DNA of 64,000 nt from an uncultured Eubacteriales bacterium (GCA_951801675.1 CATONX010000003.1:1-64000); one strand, 5' to 3'. Numbered from the stretch's first letter, positions 53,249 to 61,777 are shown. A program made the numbers and translations. The notes: generated by a model not told the origin, from the letters alone.

Positions 53249-54451
53249 TTATCCAGCGCTTGCAAAGTGCAGCAGAATGGTGATTACGTGCAGGTTTTCG
53301 TCCGCCGTACCGAAGCCCACATTGGTGTCGTCCAAAAGCGGGCTCTCCAGCGAAGCGTTTGCCTGAGTCAGCAGGGAAAAGATCTCATTGCCCCGCACGA
53401 TGGCATCATACGCGGCGTTTGCCGCCTCCGCAGAGGAAAAACGCAGCTCCAGAGTGGATTCTCCGCTCATGGCGCTCATGGCAATGGCGGAAACAATGGC
53501 CGCCCTGGTATCGTCGTCAAAAGCGTCGAACATCCGCCCCATCCGGGCAAAGTAATTGTTGTCCCCAGCCGTGCAGCCGGGAGCATCAAAGTCGGAATGG
53601 GTGGCGGCAATTTCTTCGTCGGTCAGGTTAAAGTAGAGGTGGCTGATTTCCTGGCCGCCCTCGGTCATGATGGAATCGTCCCAGGTGGCGTCCAGATGGT
53701 ACAAAGCCCCGTCCACCTTCACCAGGTTCCACATGTGCTCGTCACCGCCCGCCTTGCCGGAAATGAGGCTGCACCCCATCCCCGCCTTGCGAAGCAGCAG
53801 CTGCATGGCTCTGGCGTACCCTTCGCACACCGCCTTGCCTTCCACCAGCGCCCCGTACACCGTGTAGGCCTGGGGATACTCGCCGGTCTGGTCGGCTGCG
53901 GCGGCGCTGTCGTATTCCACCCGGCGTACCACCCAATCGTGTAAGAGAAGCTCCCGGTTGAATTCGTCCGCCCCTTCCGGCAGGACCGCCATGGCTTCGG
54001 CTACCGCTTCTTCCAGCTTTAATTGCTTTTCTTGCAGTTCTTCTTCCGAATCCACCGAATAGTCCAGATAAATGCGCACTTCCCCGTTGTCGGTGATCAT
54101 CTTTAAGGATTTGTGCAGCCAGAAAAGCTCCGGCATGTCCGCCATCACCGCGTTAAACGCATCGTCGATGTCCGCCATCACCGCTTCGGCCGGCAGCACC
54201 ACCGCCGAGCGGTTGAGGGAGTTGGCCGCGTAAACGATGCGCCGGTAAATGGTCTGGCCCAGTTCGCCGAGCCCCCGGTACTGGTCCGCCGTGTCCACAG
54301 CGATCTCCGCCTCCAGCGTGGCGGGATCGGAGGGGGAAGACTGGGAGGAAAGGGCAAAGTTCCCGCTTTGGGAGGGGCCGCCCCCGGTGGAACAGGCCGT
54401 AAGCGAAAAAGCCAGCAGCAAAGCAAGCGCAGCAGTATATCGTCTCTTCAA
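53249..54451 (-). CDS. Lipoprotein with transglutaminase-like (papain-fold) domain
   Basis: A 400-aa exported lipoprotein: signal peptide with lipobox SLTAC (Cys near residue 20), a Ser/Gly/Pro spacer, a helical region and a transglutaminase-like domain. The catalytic triad is complete: Cys in EGKAVCEGYARAM, His in GGDEHMWNLVKVDG and Asp in LYHLDATWDD. Such proteins may cleave or cross-link peptides at the cell surface. The start is TTG, 9 bases after GGAGG. It follows the LCP-like gene by 18 bases in the same direction. Confidence 0.87.
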   Translation of the reverse strand: MKRRYTAALALLLAFSLTACSTGGGPSQSGNFALSSQSSPSDPATLEAEIAVDTADQYRGLGELGQTIYRRIVYAANSLNRSAVVLPAEAVMADIDDAFNAVMADMPELFWLHKSLKMITDNGEVRIYLDYSVDSEEELQEKQLKLEEAVAEAMAVLPEGADEFNRELLLHDWVVRRVEYDSAAAADQTGEYPQAYTVYGALVEGKAVCEGYARAMQLLLRKAGMGCSLISGKAGGDEHMWNLVKVDGALYHLDATWDDSIMTEGGQEISHLYFNLTDEEIAATHSDFDAPGCTAGDNNYFARMGRMFDAFDDDTRAAIVSAIAMSAMSGESTLELRFSSAEAANAAYDAIVRGNEIFSLLTQANASLESPLLDDTNVGFGTADENLHVITILLHFASAG

Positions 54452-54469
54452 AAATCCGATCCTCCGTTC

Positions 54470-55399
54470 TTATCCTAAGGTTCTTCCGTAGGCGTCGGCG
54501 ATGGCGTGCACCGTTTCATCCGACAGGATGAACACCTGCTGCGCTGTGATTTCGCCGGTTACCTTGATCTGCTGGGCCACCGCCCCTTCCGTATTGAGAG
54601 ATACCAGCCGCTCCAGAGCGGGGGTCATCTTCAAAAGATCCAGCGCGCTGATGTCGGTGCGGCTTTCATTGAAGGCCAGGGAAAAGAGCGCGTCCTTGTT
54701 TTCCAGGTTGTTTTCGGTCATGTATTCGTTGAGCATGGAGCACAGCGCATAACCGGAGAAATCCCAGCTGCCGTGAAATTCCGCCCATCCGGAATACTTT
54801 GACAGGCTCACGAGCTGCCGCCCGTTTAATGACTGCTTGCCCTTGACCACGTTCACCGACTCGCCGTTTTCATCCGTGAAATTTACCGATTCCGGCAGAT
54901 CCAGCGTAGCCCCGCCGAACTTATTGATCACCGCCTGGGCGCCGGAAGCAGGTATGGAAACATATTTGTCAATCTCCACTCCAAGAAGCTGTTCGGTGGC
55001 CTCCTTCGCCAAAAGTATCCCGCCGTAGGAAAAGTACCCCGACAGGGTGTCGGTGCGGTCCTCCAGCGTCACCTGGGCAATGGGAGGTAGGGAAGTCACA
55101 TAGACCGCCCCCCGCTCCGGGTCGAGCCGGACCAGGGCGAAGAGGCCCGCGGAAGTTTTGTCGTTGCTGGTGCCCACCAGAAAAATATTGGTGCAGTCCT
55201 CTGCGGAAAAAACCAGTTCGTCGGACAGCTCCGAGGTGTTGAGCCGGTCAGGCTGCTTGGGCGGCGCGATTACCAGGAAATAAACCCCGGCAATGGCCAC
55301 AAGGGCCACGCATATGATGAGCAGCGTGGCGGTAAACAAAGCGATGTTCCCGAATACGCTGCGTTCCTTTTTCTTTTTAGCCGGTTGGCGGGATGGCAT
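54470..55399 (-). CDS. Divergent LytR-CpsA-Psr (LCP) family protein
   Basis: A 309-aa membrane protein: basic cytosolic tail (PSRQPAKKKKER), one helix near 17-41, and an external domain recalling LCP enzymes that attach teichoic acids or glycans to peptidoglycan (EDCTNIFLVGTSN, YFSYGGILLAKEATEQLLGVEIDKYVSIPASGAQAVINKFGGATLDLPE). The usual catalytic residues of the RSD and IPRDT motifs are missing: the equivalent places read SNDKTSAG and SLPPIAQV. It may be an inactive, binding-only member. ATG 55399 has AGGAG 8 bases upstream. Family assignment is moderate. Confidence 0.7.
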   Translation of the reverse strand: MPSRQPAKKKKERSVFGNIALFTATLLIICVALVAIAGVYFLVIAPPKQPDRLNTSELSDELVFSAEDCTNIFLVGTSNDKTSAGLFALVRLDPERGAVYVTSLPPIAQVTLEDRTDTLSGYFSYGGILLAKEATEQLLGVEIDKYVSIPASGAQAVINKFGGATLDLPESVNFTDENGESVNVVKGKQSLNGRQLVSLSKYSGWAEFHGSWDFSGYALCSMLNEYMTENNLENKDALFSLAFNESRTDISALDLLKMTPALERLVSLNTEGAVAQQIKVTGEITAQQVFILSDETVHAIADAYGRTLG

Positions 55400-55571
55400 A
55401 GCGTCCACTCCTGTTACCTTTATTTGTTTTGGTTTTGCCTGGCTTACTCGTTTGGGCGTACCGCCCACCTTTTCTATTATATACGGATATTCTGTCAAAG
55501 AAAAGCCTTTTCCCATTTGGGCAAGAAAACCCGTATGGGAAAAGGACAATTTTTCGATCAAGCCAAGGAGA

Positions 55572-57341
55572 TTACGCCCGGCGGCGCCGGCCAAGAAGGC
55601 CGAAAGCCGCGGCCCCGAAGAAGAGCACCGCCAGGGCCGGCGCGGTTTGGGCAAGACCAGTGTCGGGAGAAGGTTCCTCGCCGGGGGTGACGGGGGGCTG
55701 TGCTGTTTTGGCCGTCAGGTTGGGGGTATTGGCTGCCGCCGCTAAGGCGCCGCTGTCCTTTACAAAGGCCAGAATGGCTTCCTCGCAGGTGCCGTACTCG
55801 TTGACCGTCGGGGAGGCCGCCAGATCGGGATAATCAGAGCTGGTTGCCACGTAGTTATTGGTAGCCACCCGGTAAAGGGCGTTTGGATCCAGCTCCCTGC
55901 CGCCGATTTTTGCCGACACCACCCGGCTTCCCGCCTCTTTGGCCGGATCGTATTCCACCGTGATGCCGCCAAACTGCAGATAGCTGCCGGAATTGTCCGG
56001 CCAGGTGTACTGCATGGGATCTTCGCCGGATTCCACCGCTGCCAGCTGCTTATCGTATACCGCCTTGCTCTGAAGCCCAATTTCAATGGAGGTTTCCAGC
56101 GTTTTCAGCAAAGTAGCGCCGGTCACTTCTTTGACCACAATGTAGTTGCCGTAAGGAGAAATGCTGATGATGTTCTGATAGAGAATGTCCCCTTCATCCA
56201 TGCCGCCGCGGATACCGCCCGCGTTTTCCATGGCCACGTCCGCTCCGGTCTGGGCCAGATAGGAGGCGGTCACCACTCGGCCTATCTTCTGCTCGGCCAC
56301 CCGGATGTCTTCCCAGGAATAGGGCATGGCTTCCTCGCTGTGCCCCACTACCTTCTTGAGAATCCCAGCTTGGCGGGCTTTGATTTCGTCGATCTTCTCC
56401 TGTACCGCCGGGTCGTCGGGCAGAGCCTGACTGTCGGCGGCGGAAATGAGCTGTTCCTGGGTCAGTTCCGGGACCAGCTGGCCCTTCTGCGTGTCATATA
56501 CCAGCGAGAGCACGCCCACGTTTGCAAAATGCGAGCCGGTTTCCACAATGCGCACGGGCTTTCCGTCCAGGTCGGCGGCGTCCTCGTTGATTACCTTATG
56601 TTCATGGCCGGCGATCAGCAGGTCAATGCCTCGGGTCTGGGCGACAAACGCAGCACAGTCGAGATGATGGGAGAGCAGGATTACCAGATCGCAGCCCTCC
56701 TGGGTTTTCAGCCGTGCGGCCAGGTCATTTGCTGTCTGTACGTCGTCGAGAAATACCAATCCTTCCACGTTCCCGGGCGCAGTGGAAGAAGAAAGCTTGG
56801 GATCGTATACGCCGAACACGCCCACCCGGATGGTGGAGCCGTCCTCAGCCGGGATTTCCTTAATCAGATACGGGGTATCAAAAAAGGCGGAGCCGTCCTT
56901 TTCGGCCACGTTGGCGGCCAGAATCACGCCGCCGTTTTTCGCCTGTATAGAGGCGCCCAAGGCCTTGAGAGCCTCCTTGCCGTAGCTCCAATCGTGGTTG
57001 CCTGGTGTCATCGCGTCGTACCCCACCGCTTCCATCAGCTCTAGGATGCTCTGTCCCTTCTCCACCGTGGCGAAGGCTTGTCCGTGGAAGGTATCGCCCG
57101 CGTCCAAAACCAGGTCCGCGTCCGCCTGGTCGACGATGGTTTTGAGCTTTTCAAAGCCTACCGTAGTAGGTGCGCGGCCGCTGGAATCCGGCTGCTCGTA
57201 ATAGCCGTGGATATCGTTGGTGTGTACGATCTGAATGGTGGTCCGAGAGTCAGACCCACCGGCCGGCGCGGCGGCAGCGCAAACCGCACAGCCAAAGAAT
57301 AACGCGGCGCAGGTCAGCACCGCAAGAATCTGTTTTTTCAA
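55572..57341 (-). CDS. Surface 5'-nucleotidase/metallophosphatase with SPDTG sorting signal
   Basis: UshA-like bifunctional 5'-nucleotidase: metallophosphatase domain with IVHTNDIHGYYEQP, DAGDTFHGQ, GNHDWSYG and AGHEHKVI, then the C-terminal nucleotidase domain with NAGGIRGGMDEGDI. The tail EEPSPDTGLAQTAPALAVLFFGAAAFGLLGRRRRA is a sortase signal with an SPDTG motif, a membrane stretch and basic residues. It would release nucleosides and phosphate outside the cell. I start at TTG 57341 (MKKQILAVLTCA), 7 bases after GAGGTG; ATG 57362 seven codons upstream has no site. 589 aa. Confidence 0.9.
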   Translation of the reverse strand: MKKQILAVLTCAALFFGCAVCAAAAPAGGSDSRTTIQIVHTNDIHGYYEQPDSSGRAPTTVGFEKLKTIVDQADADLVLDAGDTFHGQAFATVEKGQSILELMEAVGYDAMTPGNHDWSYGKEALKALGASIQAKNGGVILAANVAEKDGSAFFDTPYLIKEIPAEDGSTIRVGVFGVYDPKLSSSTAPGNVEGLVFLDDVQTANDLAARLKTQEGCDLVILLSHHLDCAAFVAQTRGIDLLIAGHEHKVINEDAADLDGKPVRIVETGSHFANVGVLSLVYDTQKGQLVPELTQEQLISAADSQALPDDPAVQEKIDEIKARQAGILKKVVGHSEEAMPYSWEDIRVAEQKIGRVVTASYLAQTGADVAMENAGGIRGGMDEGDILYQNIISISPYGNYIVVKEVTGATLLKTLETSIEIGLQSKAVYDKQLAAVESGEDPMQYTWPDNSGSYLQFGGITVEYDPAKEAGSRVVSAKIGGRELDPNALYRVATNNYVATSSDYPDLAASPTVNEYGTCEEAILAFVKDSGALAAAANTPNLTAKTAQPPVTPGEEPSPDTGLAQTAPALAVLFFGAAAFGLLGRRRRA

Positions 57342-57379
57342 GAAAGCGCACCTCGTTTCCATAGATTTTTGGTTCTTTC

Positions 57380-57408
57380 AGTATACTGGCATTTGAATTG
57401 AATAGCAA
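57380..57408 (-). promoter_or_regulatory. Promoter of the 5'-nucleotidase gene
   Basis: Minus strand TTGCTA, 17-base spacer and TATACT. Confidence 0.6.
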
Positions 57409-57415
57409 GGAGAAA

Positions 57416-57459
57416 AGGCACCCAAGCGCCGTTTGTAGCCCGAACGGCGCTTGGGTGCA
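57416..57459 (-). terminator. Terminator downstream of the DUF4085 gene
   Basis: GCACCCAAGCGCCGTT and AACGGCGCTTGGGTGC form a perfect 16-bp stem, followed by CTTTTC on the minus strand. Confidence 0.75.
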
Positions 57460-57537
57460 AGCAGTGGAGAGAGCTCTCTTATAAAGGAAAAAATGCCGCA
57501 AAGCGTCTCCGATTTTTCCGCGCATCGGTCGAGCGTA

Positions 57538-58425
57538 TTATGCCAGCGGGACAATCATCGCCCGTCCCTCCTTTCTTTTATAAGAGAGAGCTCGGGCCTG
57601 AATGGAGAACTCAAAGAGCCGGCCGTTTTGGCCTTCTAGAAGCGCCTCAAACCGATACCCGTTTTCAGCGGGATAAATTTCGTCGTAAAGCCACCATCCT
57701 CCGTGCAGTGCCCGCTCCTTATTCAGCACCTGTGCGTCGTGAAAGAGGATCTCCACGATATTGGTAAAGCCGCCGGTATTGTTGAGCGTGATACGAAAAT
57801 CCGGTCCTGCCTTTCGGGCAGAGAGAACAATGCAATCGTGAAAATGAAAATCATCGACGAAGTCTGGATAGCCGTTTGGAAAGTTTTTTTGAAATTCCTC
57901 ATTGTATGCCGGAAAAGCCTGGTCTGTCTTTTCTTCGTTTGCCTGGCAGAAGGCCGTGATCTGTTCTTTGACCCTGGGCGACGCCACATCTAACGTCAAA
58001 ACGCGGATGTCCGCGACCTGGTCGAGAATCTCCTTGGGCAAAACCCTTTTCAGCTGCCGGATAAAACTTTGCTGCCTGCCCCGAAAGACCCTGCGCTCCT
58101 TTTCCAGATCAAAGGGCGGCTGGGCCGCCTGTTCTTCCAGGTATCGCCGCCGCTTTTCCATGTATTCGGCGACTGCGCGTTCCTTTTCTTCCTGAGTCGG
58201 TTCCACGCCGTCGAAGGATTCGATGCGAAACTCGGTGGGAAGGATTTCGTCAACGTTCATTTTGTAGCAATTTTTCTGAAGATTTACCCATTCCGCTTCC
58301 TTTTCCCGGTAGAGCTCCTGGTAAAGAGTCTCGGAAAAGGTCTCTGCCTGTTCAGCCGCATGAAGCAAAAGGTGCTGGCTGGTTTTTTGGCACAAGCCGA
58401 ACCATTCTTTCGTAAAATACTTCAC
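57538..58425 (-). CDS. DUF4085 family protein
   Basis: A 295-aa soluble protein beginning MKYFTKEWFGLCQKT, the family opening. It has a charged helical first half (EAEWVNLQKNCYKMNVDEILPTEFRIESFDGVEP) and a C-terminal half with HDCIVLSARKAGPDFRITLNNTGGFTNIVEILFHDA and YDEIYPAENGYRFEALLE. No enzymatic motif or membrane segment is seen and the role is unknown. The start is GTG after AAAGGAG. It lies between envelope genes without evident partners; its own terminator follows the 3' end. Confidence 0.75.
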   Translation of the reverse strand: MKYFTKEWFGLCQKTSQHLLLHAAEQAETFSETLYQELYREKEAEWVNLQKNCYKMNVDEILPTEFRIESFDGVEPTQEEKERAVAEYMEKRRRYLEEQAAQPPFDLEKERRVFRGRQQSFIRQLKRVLPKEILDQVADIRVLTLDVASPRVKEQITAFCQANEEKTDQAFPAYNEEFQKNFPNGYPDFVDDFHFHDCIVLSARKAGPDFRITLNNTGGFTNIVEILFHDAQVLNKERALHGGWWLYDEIYPAENGYRFEALLEGQNGRLFEFSIQARALSYKRKEGRAMIVPLA

Positions 58426-58498
58426 AGGATATGCTCCTTTCTTAAAGAACCTGGTTTTGTAGCAGTTCGTGTATCATTCGGATGGCGCACGTTTTCAC

Positions 58499-59395
58499 TT
58501 AATCGTGGGGCCTTTGGTAGAAGTTTCCCGCTACCTGGTCCGTCTTTAAAATGTTGATGAATGCCTTGGGATCCACCTTGCGAACCTCTTTGGTCACCTT
58601 CTTGACCTGGTCGCCGGAAATGACCGAGTAGATCATCGACCGGTCCTCTCCGTTATAAAGCCCGGTTCCCCGAAACAGGGTGGCACCGTGGTGGGTGGAC
58701 TCCCGGATGTGTTCGTAAATTTTCTCCGACTGGTCGGAAATAATAAACAGGGTGGTGCGTTTGTAGCGAGGATCGAGCATTTTTACAATCTGCGTGGACG
58801 CGAACTGGAAAACAATGGAGTAAAGCGCCTTGTCCCAGCCGAATAACAGCCCCGCCACCACCAGCATGGCCGCGTTGCCCAGGAAAATATAGTTCCAGGA
58901 ATCCACATTGAGCCGCTCAGACAGCGCCACGGCGATAAAGTCGGTGCCGCCGCTGGTGGCGTGGCCCCAAAGACACAGGCTGATGGCAAACCCGTTGATG
59001 ATCCCGCCGAAGATGCAGATGAGCAAAACGTCGTTGGTCAGAGGCATGGAGGGAATCAAGTCGGTAAGAACGCTGGTCAGCACGATCATCAGGCAGGAGT
59101 ACAGGGTGAACCGTTTGCCGATGAAGCGAAAGCTGATCACGGCGGGAACAGCGTTGAGCAGGAAGTTGATAAGCGAGAAGGGAAGGGACAGGCCCAGATA
59201 TTGCTGCGCGCTTCTTTGGATGAGAAGGGTCAGGCCGTTGAACCCGCCCGGGAACAGGCCTCCTGCGTTTACGAAGCTTTTGATGTTGACGGCCATGATA
59301 ACCGAGGCCAAAACGATGAGGCCCATCCGCAGGGCATGCTCCCGGACCAAAGCAAGCGTTGGGTGAAAAGGATGACCAAGACGGTTCTTTTTCAT
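58499..59395 (-). CDS. YitT family membrane protein
   Basis: A 298-aa protein with about five membrane helices (MGLIVLASVIMAVNIKSFVNAGGLFPGGFNGLTLLIQ, NDVLLICIFGGIINGFAISLCL, AMLVVAGLLFGW) followed by a cytosolic C-terminal DUF2179-type domain (KRTTLFIISDQSEKIYEHIRE, GLYNGEDRSMIYSVISGDQVKKVTKEVRKVD). This matches the YitT/YpjC type, whose transport substrate is not known. ATG 59395 (MKKNRLG) lies 7 bases after GGGAGGG; 30 upstream track codons are dropped. Monocistronic by position. Confidence 0.9.
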   Translation of the reverse strand: MKKNRLGHPFHPTLALVREHALRMGLIVLASVIMAVNIKSFVNAGGLFPGGFNGLTLLIQRSAQQYLGLSLPFSLINFLLNAVPAVISFRFIGKRFTLYSCLMIVLTSVLTDLIPSMPLTNDVLLICIFGGIINGFAISLCLWGHATSGGTDFIAVALSERLNVDSWNYIFLGNAAMLVVAGLLFGWDKALYSIVFQFASTQIVKMLDPRYKRTTLFIISDQSEKIYEHIRESTHHGATLFRGTGLYNGEDRSMIYSVISGDQVKKVTKEVRKVDPKAFINILKTDQVAGNFYQRPHD

Positions 59396-59707
59396 TCGGC
59401 AACCCTCCCGATTATGAAAGAAAATGGATAGCTTTATTTTACCATCAAACCGGGAAAAAGCCAGAACAGAATTGGAAAGCGGCAAAGAATATGGCGTGCC
59501 TGGCCGGATGTGGGGCGCTGAGGATTCTCAAAGGCTGGAGAAGCAGGATGCCTTTTATGGGGTTGGGTTTCAGGCCCATTGTCTAGAAAAGCCCTGCCTG
59601 TTTTGAAACAGGCAGGGCTTTTCCTTTTGCATACCGTACACAACGAAACGCCGCGAGCACCTGATCGTAGTTCAGGCCGAGGCTCGCTGAGGGCCGGAAG
59701 AAAGCAG
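59396..59707. other. Gene-free region between yitT-type gene and XRE gene
   Basis: About 310 bases with a strong terminator stem at 59587-59628 and a weaker hairpin near 59660-59690. No ORF with a ribosome binding site and no promoter of consensus type was found. Confidence 0.5.
59587..59628. terminator. Terminator hairpin
   Basis: AAAAGCCCTGCCTG-TTTTGAAA-CAGGCAGGGCTTTT, a perfect 14-bp stem. On the minus strand it would end transcripts from the XRE gene. Confidence 0.75.
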
Positions 59708-59947
59708 CTAATCGTCAAGATTTTCCCGCATAAACAAAGCAGAATCAAAAAATTCTTCCAGGCTGATGTCAAAACCTTCGCAGATTTCATAGATGACGCG
59801 CAGCTTCATGCTCGGATAGGTGCAGCTGAGGATGGTGCTCAGCGTGGATTGAGGAACGCCGCTCTTCTTATATAACTGATATTGTGTCAGATTGCGCTCT
59901 TTGCAAAGCTCGACTATGCGCTTTGCAACCGCTTCATTTAATTGCAT
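59708..59947 (-). CDS. XRE family HTH regulator
   Basis: A 79-aa Cro/C1-type protein: MQLNEAVAKRIVELCKERNLTQYQLYKKSGVPQSTLSTILSCTYPSMKLRVIYEICEGFDISLEEFFD, with a complete five-helix HTH domain. ATG 59947 follows AAGGGTGG; the 14 extra track codons are dropped. It is divergent from a small RHH-like ORF, and a perfect palindrome covers both promoters, so it is likely a self-regulating switch. The region around it is clearly richer in A+T than neighbouring genes, hinting at a separate origin. Confidence 0.9.
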   Translation of the reverse strand: MQLNEAVAKRIVELCKERNLTQYQLYKKSGVPQSTLSTILSCTYPSMKLRVIYEICEGFDISLEEFFDSALFMRENLDD

Positions 59948-60024
59948 GGAGTCCACCCTTCCATTGCTATTTGTTTGATCTGATAACATTATGGAAGGTT
60001 GAATTCTAAAAATACTTCGGGTAC

Positions 60025-60053
60025 TTGATATTCGTATGAATATCTATTATACT
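60025..60053 (+). promoter_or_regulatory. Promoter of the small ORF at 60148, overlapping an operator
   Basis: TTGATA, 17-base spacer and TATACT. The spacer contains most of the palindrome GATATTC-GTAT-GAATATC (60027-60044). On the minus strand a TATAAT (60046-60051) faces the XRE gene with the palindrome just downstream. Confidence 0.65.
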
Positions 60054-60147
60054 AAATCCTATATTGAAATAGTTTTATAAAAGTTATTAAAAAATTTTAT
60101 CTTGGAAAGGTTACAGTCTAAGAAATTTAAATCTATGGGGTGTATTG

Positions 60148-60333
60148 ATGAAAAGCTATACAGTTGAATTAACCGATGAATTATCCTATATTTACGAAGA
60201 TATTGCGAAAATAAATAAAAAGAAAGTTGAAGAGTGTATCGCAATTATATTGGATCGGGTTATTCGTACCATGGTTAATCAAACAGGTAATGACAAAAAT
60301 ACGGAAACGGATACTTACAAGACAAGAAGCTGA
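60148..60333 (+). CDS. Small ribbon-helix-helix-like protein
   Basis: A 61-aa protein, MKSYTVELTDELSYIYEDIAKINKKKVEECIAIILDRVIRTM followed by a polar tail. A short beta strand then two helices is the RHH pattern, although no family was firmly recognised. GGGGTG lies 5 bases before the ATG. It has a good promoter, a terminator, and is divergent from an XRE regulator through a shared operator. A DNA-binding or antitoxin-like role is possible; no toxin gene is nearby. Confidence 0.6.
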   Translation: MKSYTVELTDELSYIYEDIAKINKKKVEECIAIILDRVIRTMVNQTGNDKNTETDTYKTRS

Positions 60334-60340
60334 GTCAAAC

Positions 60341-60380
60341 AAAGAAGCCGATCGCTCTACAGCAATCGGCTTCTTTGTCT
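60341..60380 (+). terminator. Terminator of the small RHH-like gene
   Basis: AAAGAAGCCGAT and ATCGGCTTCTTT form a perfect 12-bp stem, followed by GTCTT. Confidence 0.8.
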
Positions 60381-60475
60381 TGGAAAGGGCGGACACTTTA
60401 GATGCCGCCTCTTCGCGAGGGCCCCGCTCGGACAAATGAAAAGAGTCTGAACGCGTCTTGCGTCCAGACTCAGTC

Positions 60476-60560
60476 TGGTGGGGAGAGATGGATTCGAACC
60501 ATCGAAGTCACTGACAACAGATTTACAGTCTGCCCCCTTTGGCCACTCGGGAATCTCCCC
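60476..60560 (-). tRNA. tRNA-Tyr (anticodon GUA)
   Basis: Acceptor stem GGGGAGA/TCTCCCC, anticodon loop CTGTAAA (GUA), long variable arm of class II tRNAs, T arm GGTTCGAATCC and encoded CCA. 85 nt. Confidence 0.95.
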
Positions 60561-60599
60561 ATATTCATTTGTTTCGCGCGCCTGGTTTTGAAAAGCAGG

Positions 60600-60675
60600 T
60601 GGAGCTGGTGGACGGACTTGAACCCCCGACCTGCTGATTACAAATCAGCTGCTCTACCAACTGAGCTACACCAGC
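60600..60675 (-). tRNA. tRNA-Thr (anticodon UGU)
   Basis: Acceptor stem GCTGGTG/CACCAGC, D arm with AGCTCAGTTGGTAGAGC, anticodon loop TTTGTAA (UGU), T arm GGGTTCAAGTCC and encoded CCA. 76 nt. It lies 39 bases upstream of tRNA-Tyr in the same direction, probably one transcript. Confidence 0.95.
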
Positions 60676-60774
60676 ACAATGGCGACGTGTCATAATATAG
60701 CATATGGGACGCGCCTTTGTCAACACCTTTTGATAAAAATATGCAGTTTTTGTCTACGCTTTTCCACGCGCAAC

Positions 60775-61638
60775 TTATTCCTTTGGCGCAGCGGGCTCAG
60801 GCTCTTCCTTGCGGATTTTCCCCCGTCCGTCCTTGATGATCTTCACGTCCTTGCGGGAATAAGCATGGGGCAGCGCTTCCCGCTGCTGGTCTAAGCGCAC
60901 CTTCAGCTGGCCAGTGAGAAGGCTGACCTCCTCCACCATCCCCCTGCCGTCCGGCGTGGTGACGATGGCGCCCACCCGGGGCGTAATGCGCAGCAGGTCG
61001 TCGTAAGCGTTCTGCTCGTATTTCAGGCAGCACATCAGCCGCCCGCAGGTTCCCGAAATCTTCACCGGGTTAAGGCTCAACCCCTGTTCCTTTGCCATCT
61101 TGATGGACACCGGCTGGAACTCTCCCAAAAAAGAAGAGCAGCAGAAAGGCCGCCCGCAGATGCCCATGCCGCCGAGCATTTTCGACTCGTCGCGTACGCC
61201 GATCTGGCGCAGCTCGATACGGGTACGGAAAACCGAAGCTAAATCCTTTACCAGCTCCCGGAAATCCACTCGGCCGTCCGCGGTAAAATAGAAAAGAATC
61301 TTAGAATTATCGAAGGTGTATTCCACGTCGATGAGCTTCATGCCCAGCTTGTGGTCCGCGATTTTTTTCAGGCAGATGCGAAACGCTTCCTTTTCCTTGC
61401 GGGAATTTTCCGCCACCCGTTTGAGGTCCTCCTCCGTGGCGGCCCGCATCACGGGCTTTAAGGGCTTAACGATGGTGGCGTCGTCCACCTCGCGGTTGGG
61501 CATAGCGACCTCGCCGCACTCCACTCCCCGAGCCGTTTCCACAATCACCCGCTGAGACAGGGAAAACGTCTCCCCGTTGGGATCAAAATAATAAATCTTG
61601 CCGACGGTTTTGAACCGGACACCGATCACTTCAGCCAT
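60775..61638 (-). CDS. ricT: RicT (YaaT), PSP1-domain regulatory protein
   Basis: Part of the RicAFT (Y-) complex that, with RNase Y, matures mRNAs and promotes sporulation and competence in Firmicutes. The PSP1 domain covers about residues 1-190, with VIGVRFKTVGKIYYFDP at the start. Cys-rich motifs MGICGRPFCCSSFLGEF and GTCGRLMCCLKYEQ supply Fe-S ligands. 287 aa is typical. It has its own TTGTAA-17-TATAAT promoter after holB, in the conserved darA-holB-ricT order. Confidence 0.95.
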   Translation of the reverse strand: MAEVIGVRFKTVGKIYYFDPNGETFSLSQRVIVETARGVECGEVAMPNREVDDATIVKPLKPVMRAATEEDLKRVAENSRKEKEAFRICLKKIADHKLGMKLIDVEYTFDNSKILFYFTADGRVDFRELVKDLASVFRTRIELRQIGVRDESKMLGGMGICGRPFCCSSFLGEFQPVSIKMAKEQGLSLNPVKISGTCGRLMCCLKYEQNAYDDLLRITPRVGAIVTTPDGRGMVEEVSLLTGQLKVRLDQQREALPHAYSRKDVKIIKDGRGKIRKEEPEPAAPKE

Positions 61639-61723
61639 TTGTTCCTCCAGACTGTTTATCCATCGCGTCTTTTATAAACGCGCACATGAAAGCGAAAAAA
61701 CTGCCCGTTTTGGGCCGCGTCTT

Positions 61724-61752
61724 ATTATACCGGATTCCTCCGTTTTTTACAA
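61724..61752 (-). promoter_or_regulatory. Sigma-A promoter of ricT
   Basis: Minus strand TTGTAA, 17-base spacer and perfect TATAAT. TCCTCC and GGAGGA arms flank the -35. Confidence 0.75.
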
Positions 61753-61777
61753 GGAGGATTTTGCCGGAAAACAAAGG

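Noticed and set aside
57250-57525. 91-codon minus-strand ORF upstream of the 5'-nucleotidase
   Set aside because: Crosses a perfect terminator stem and the nucleotidase promoter; no ribosome binding site.
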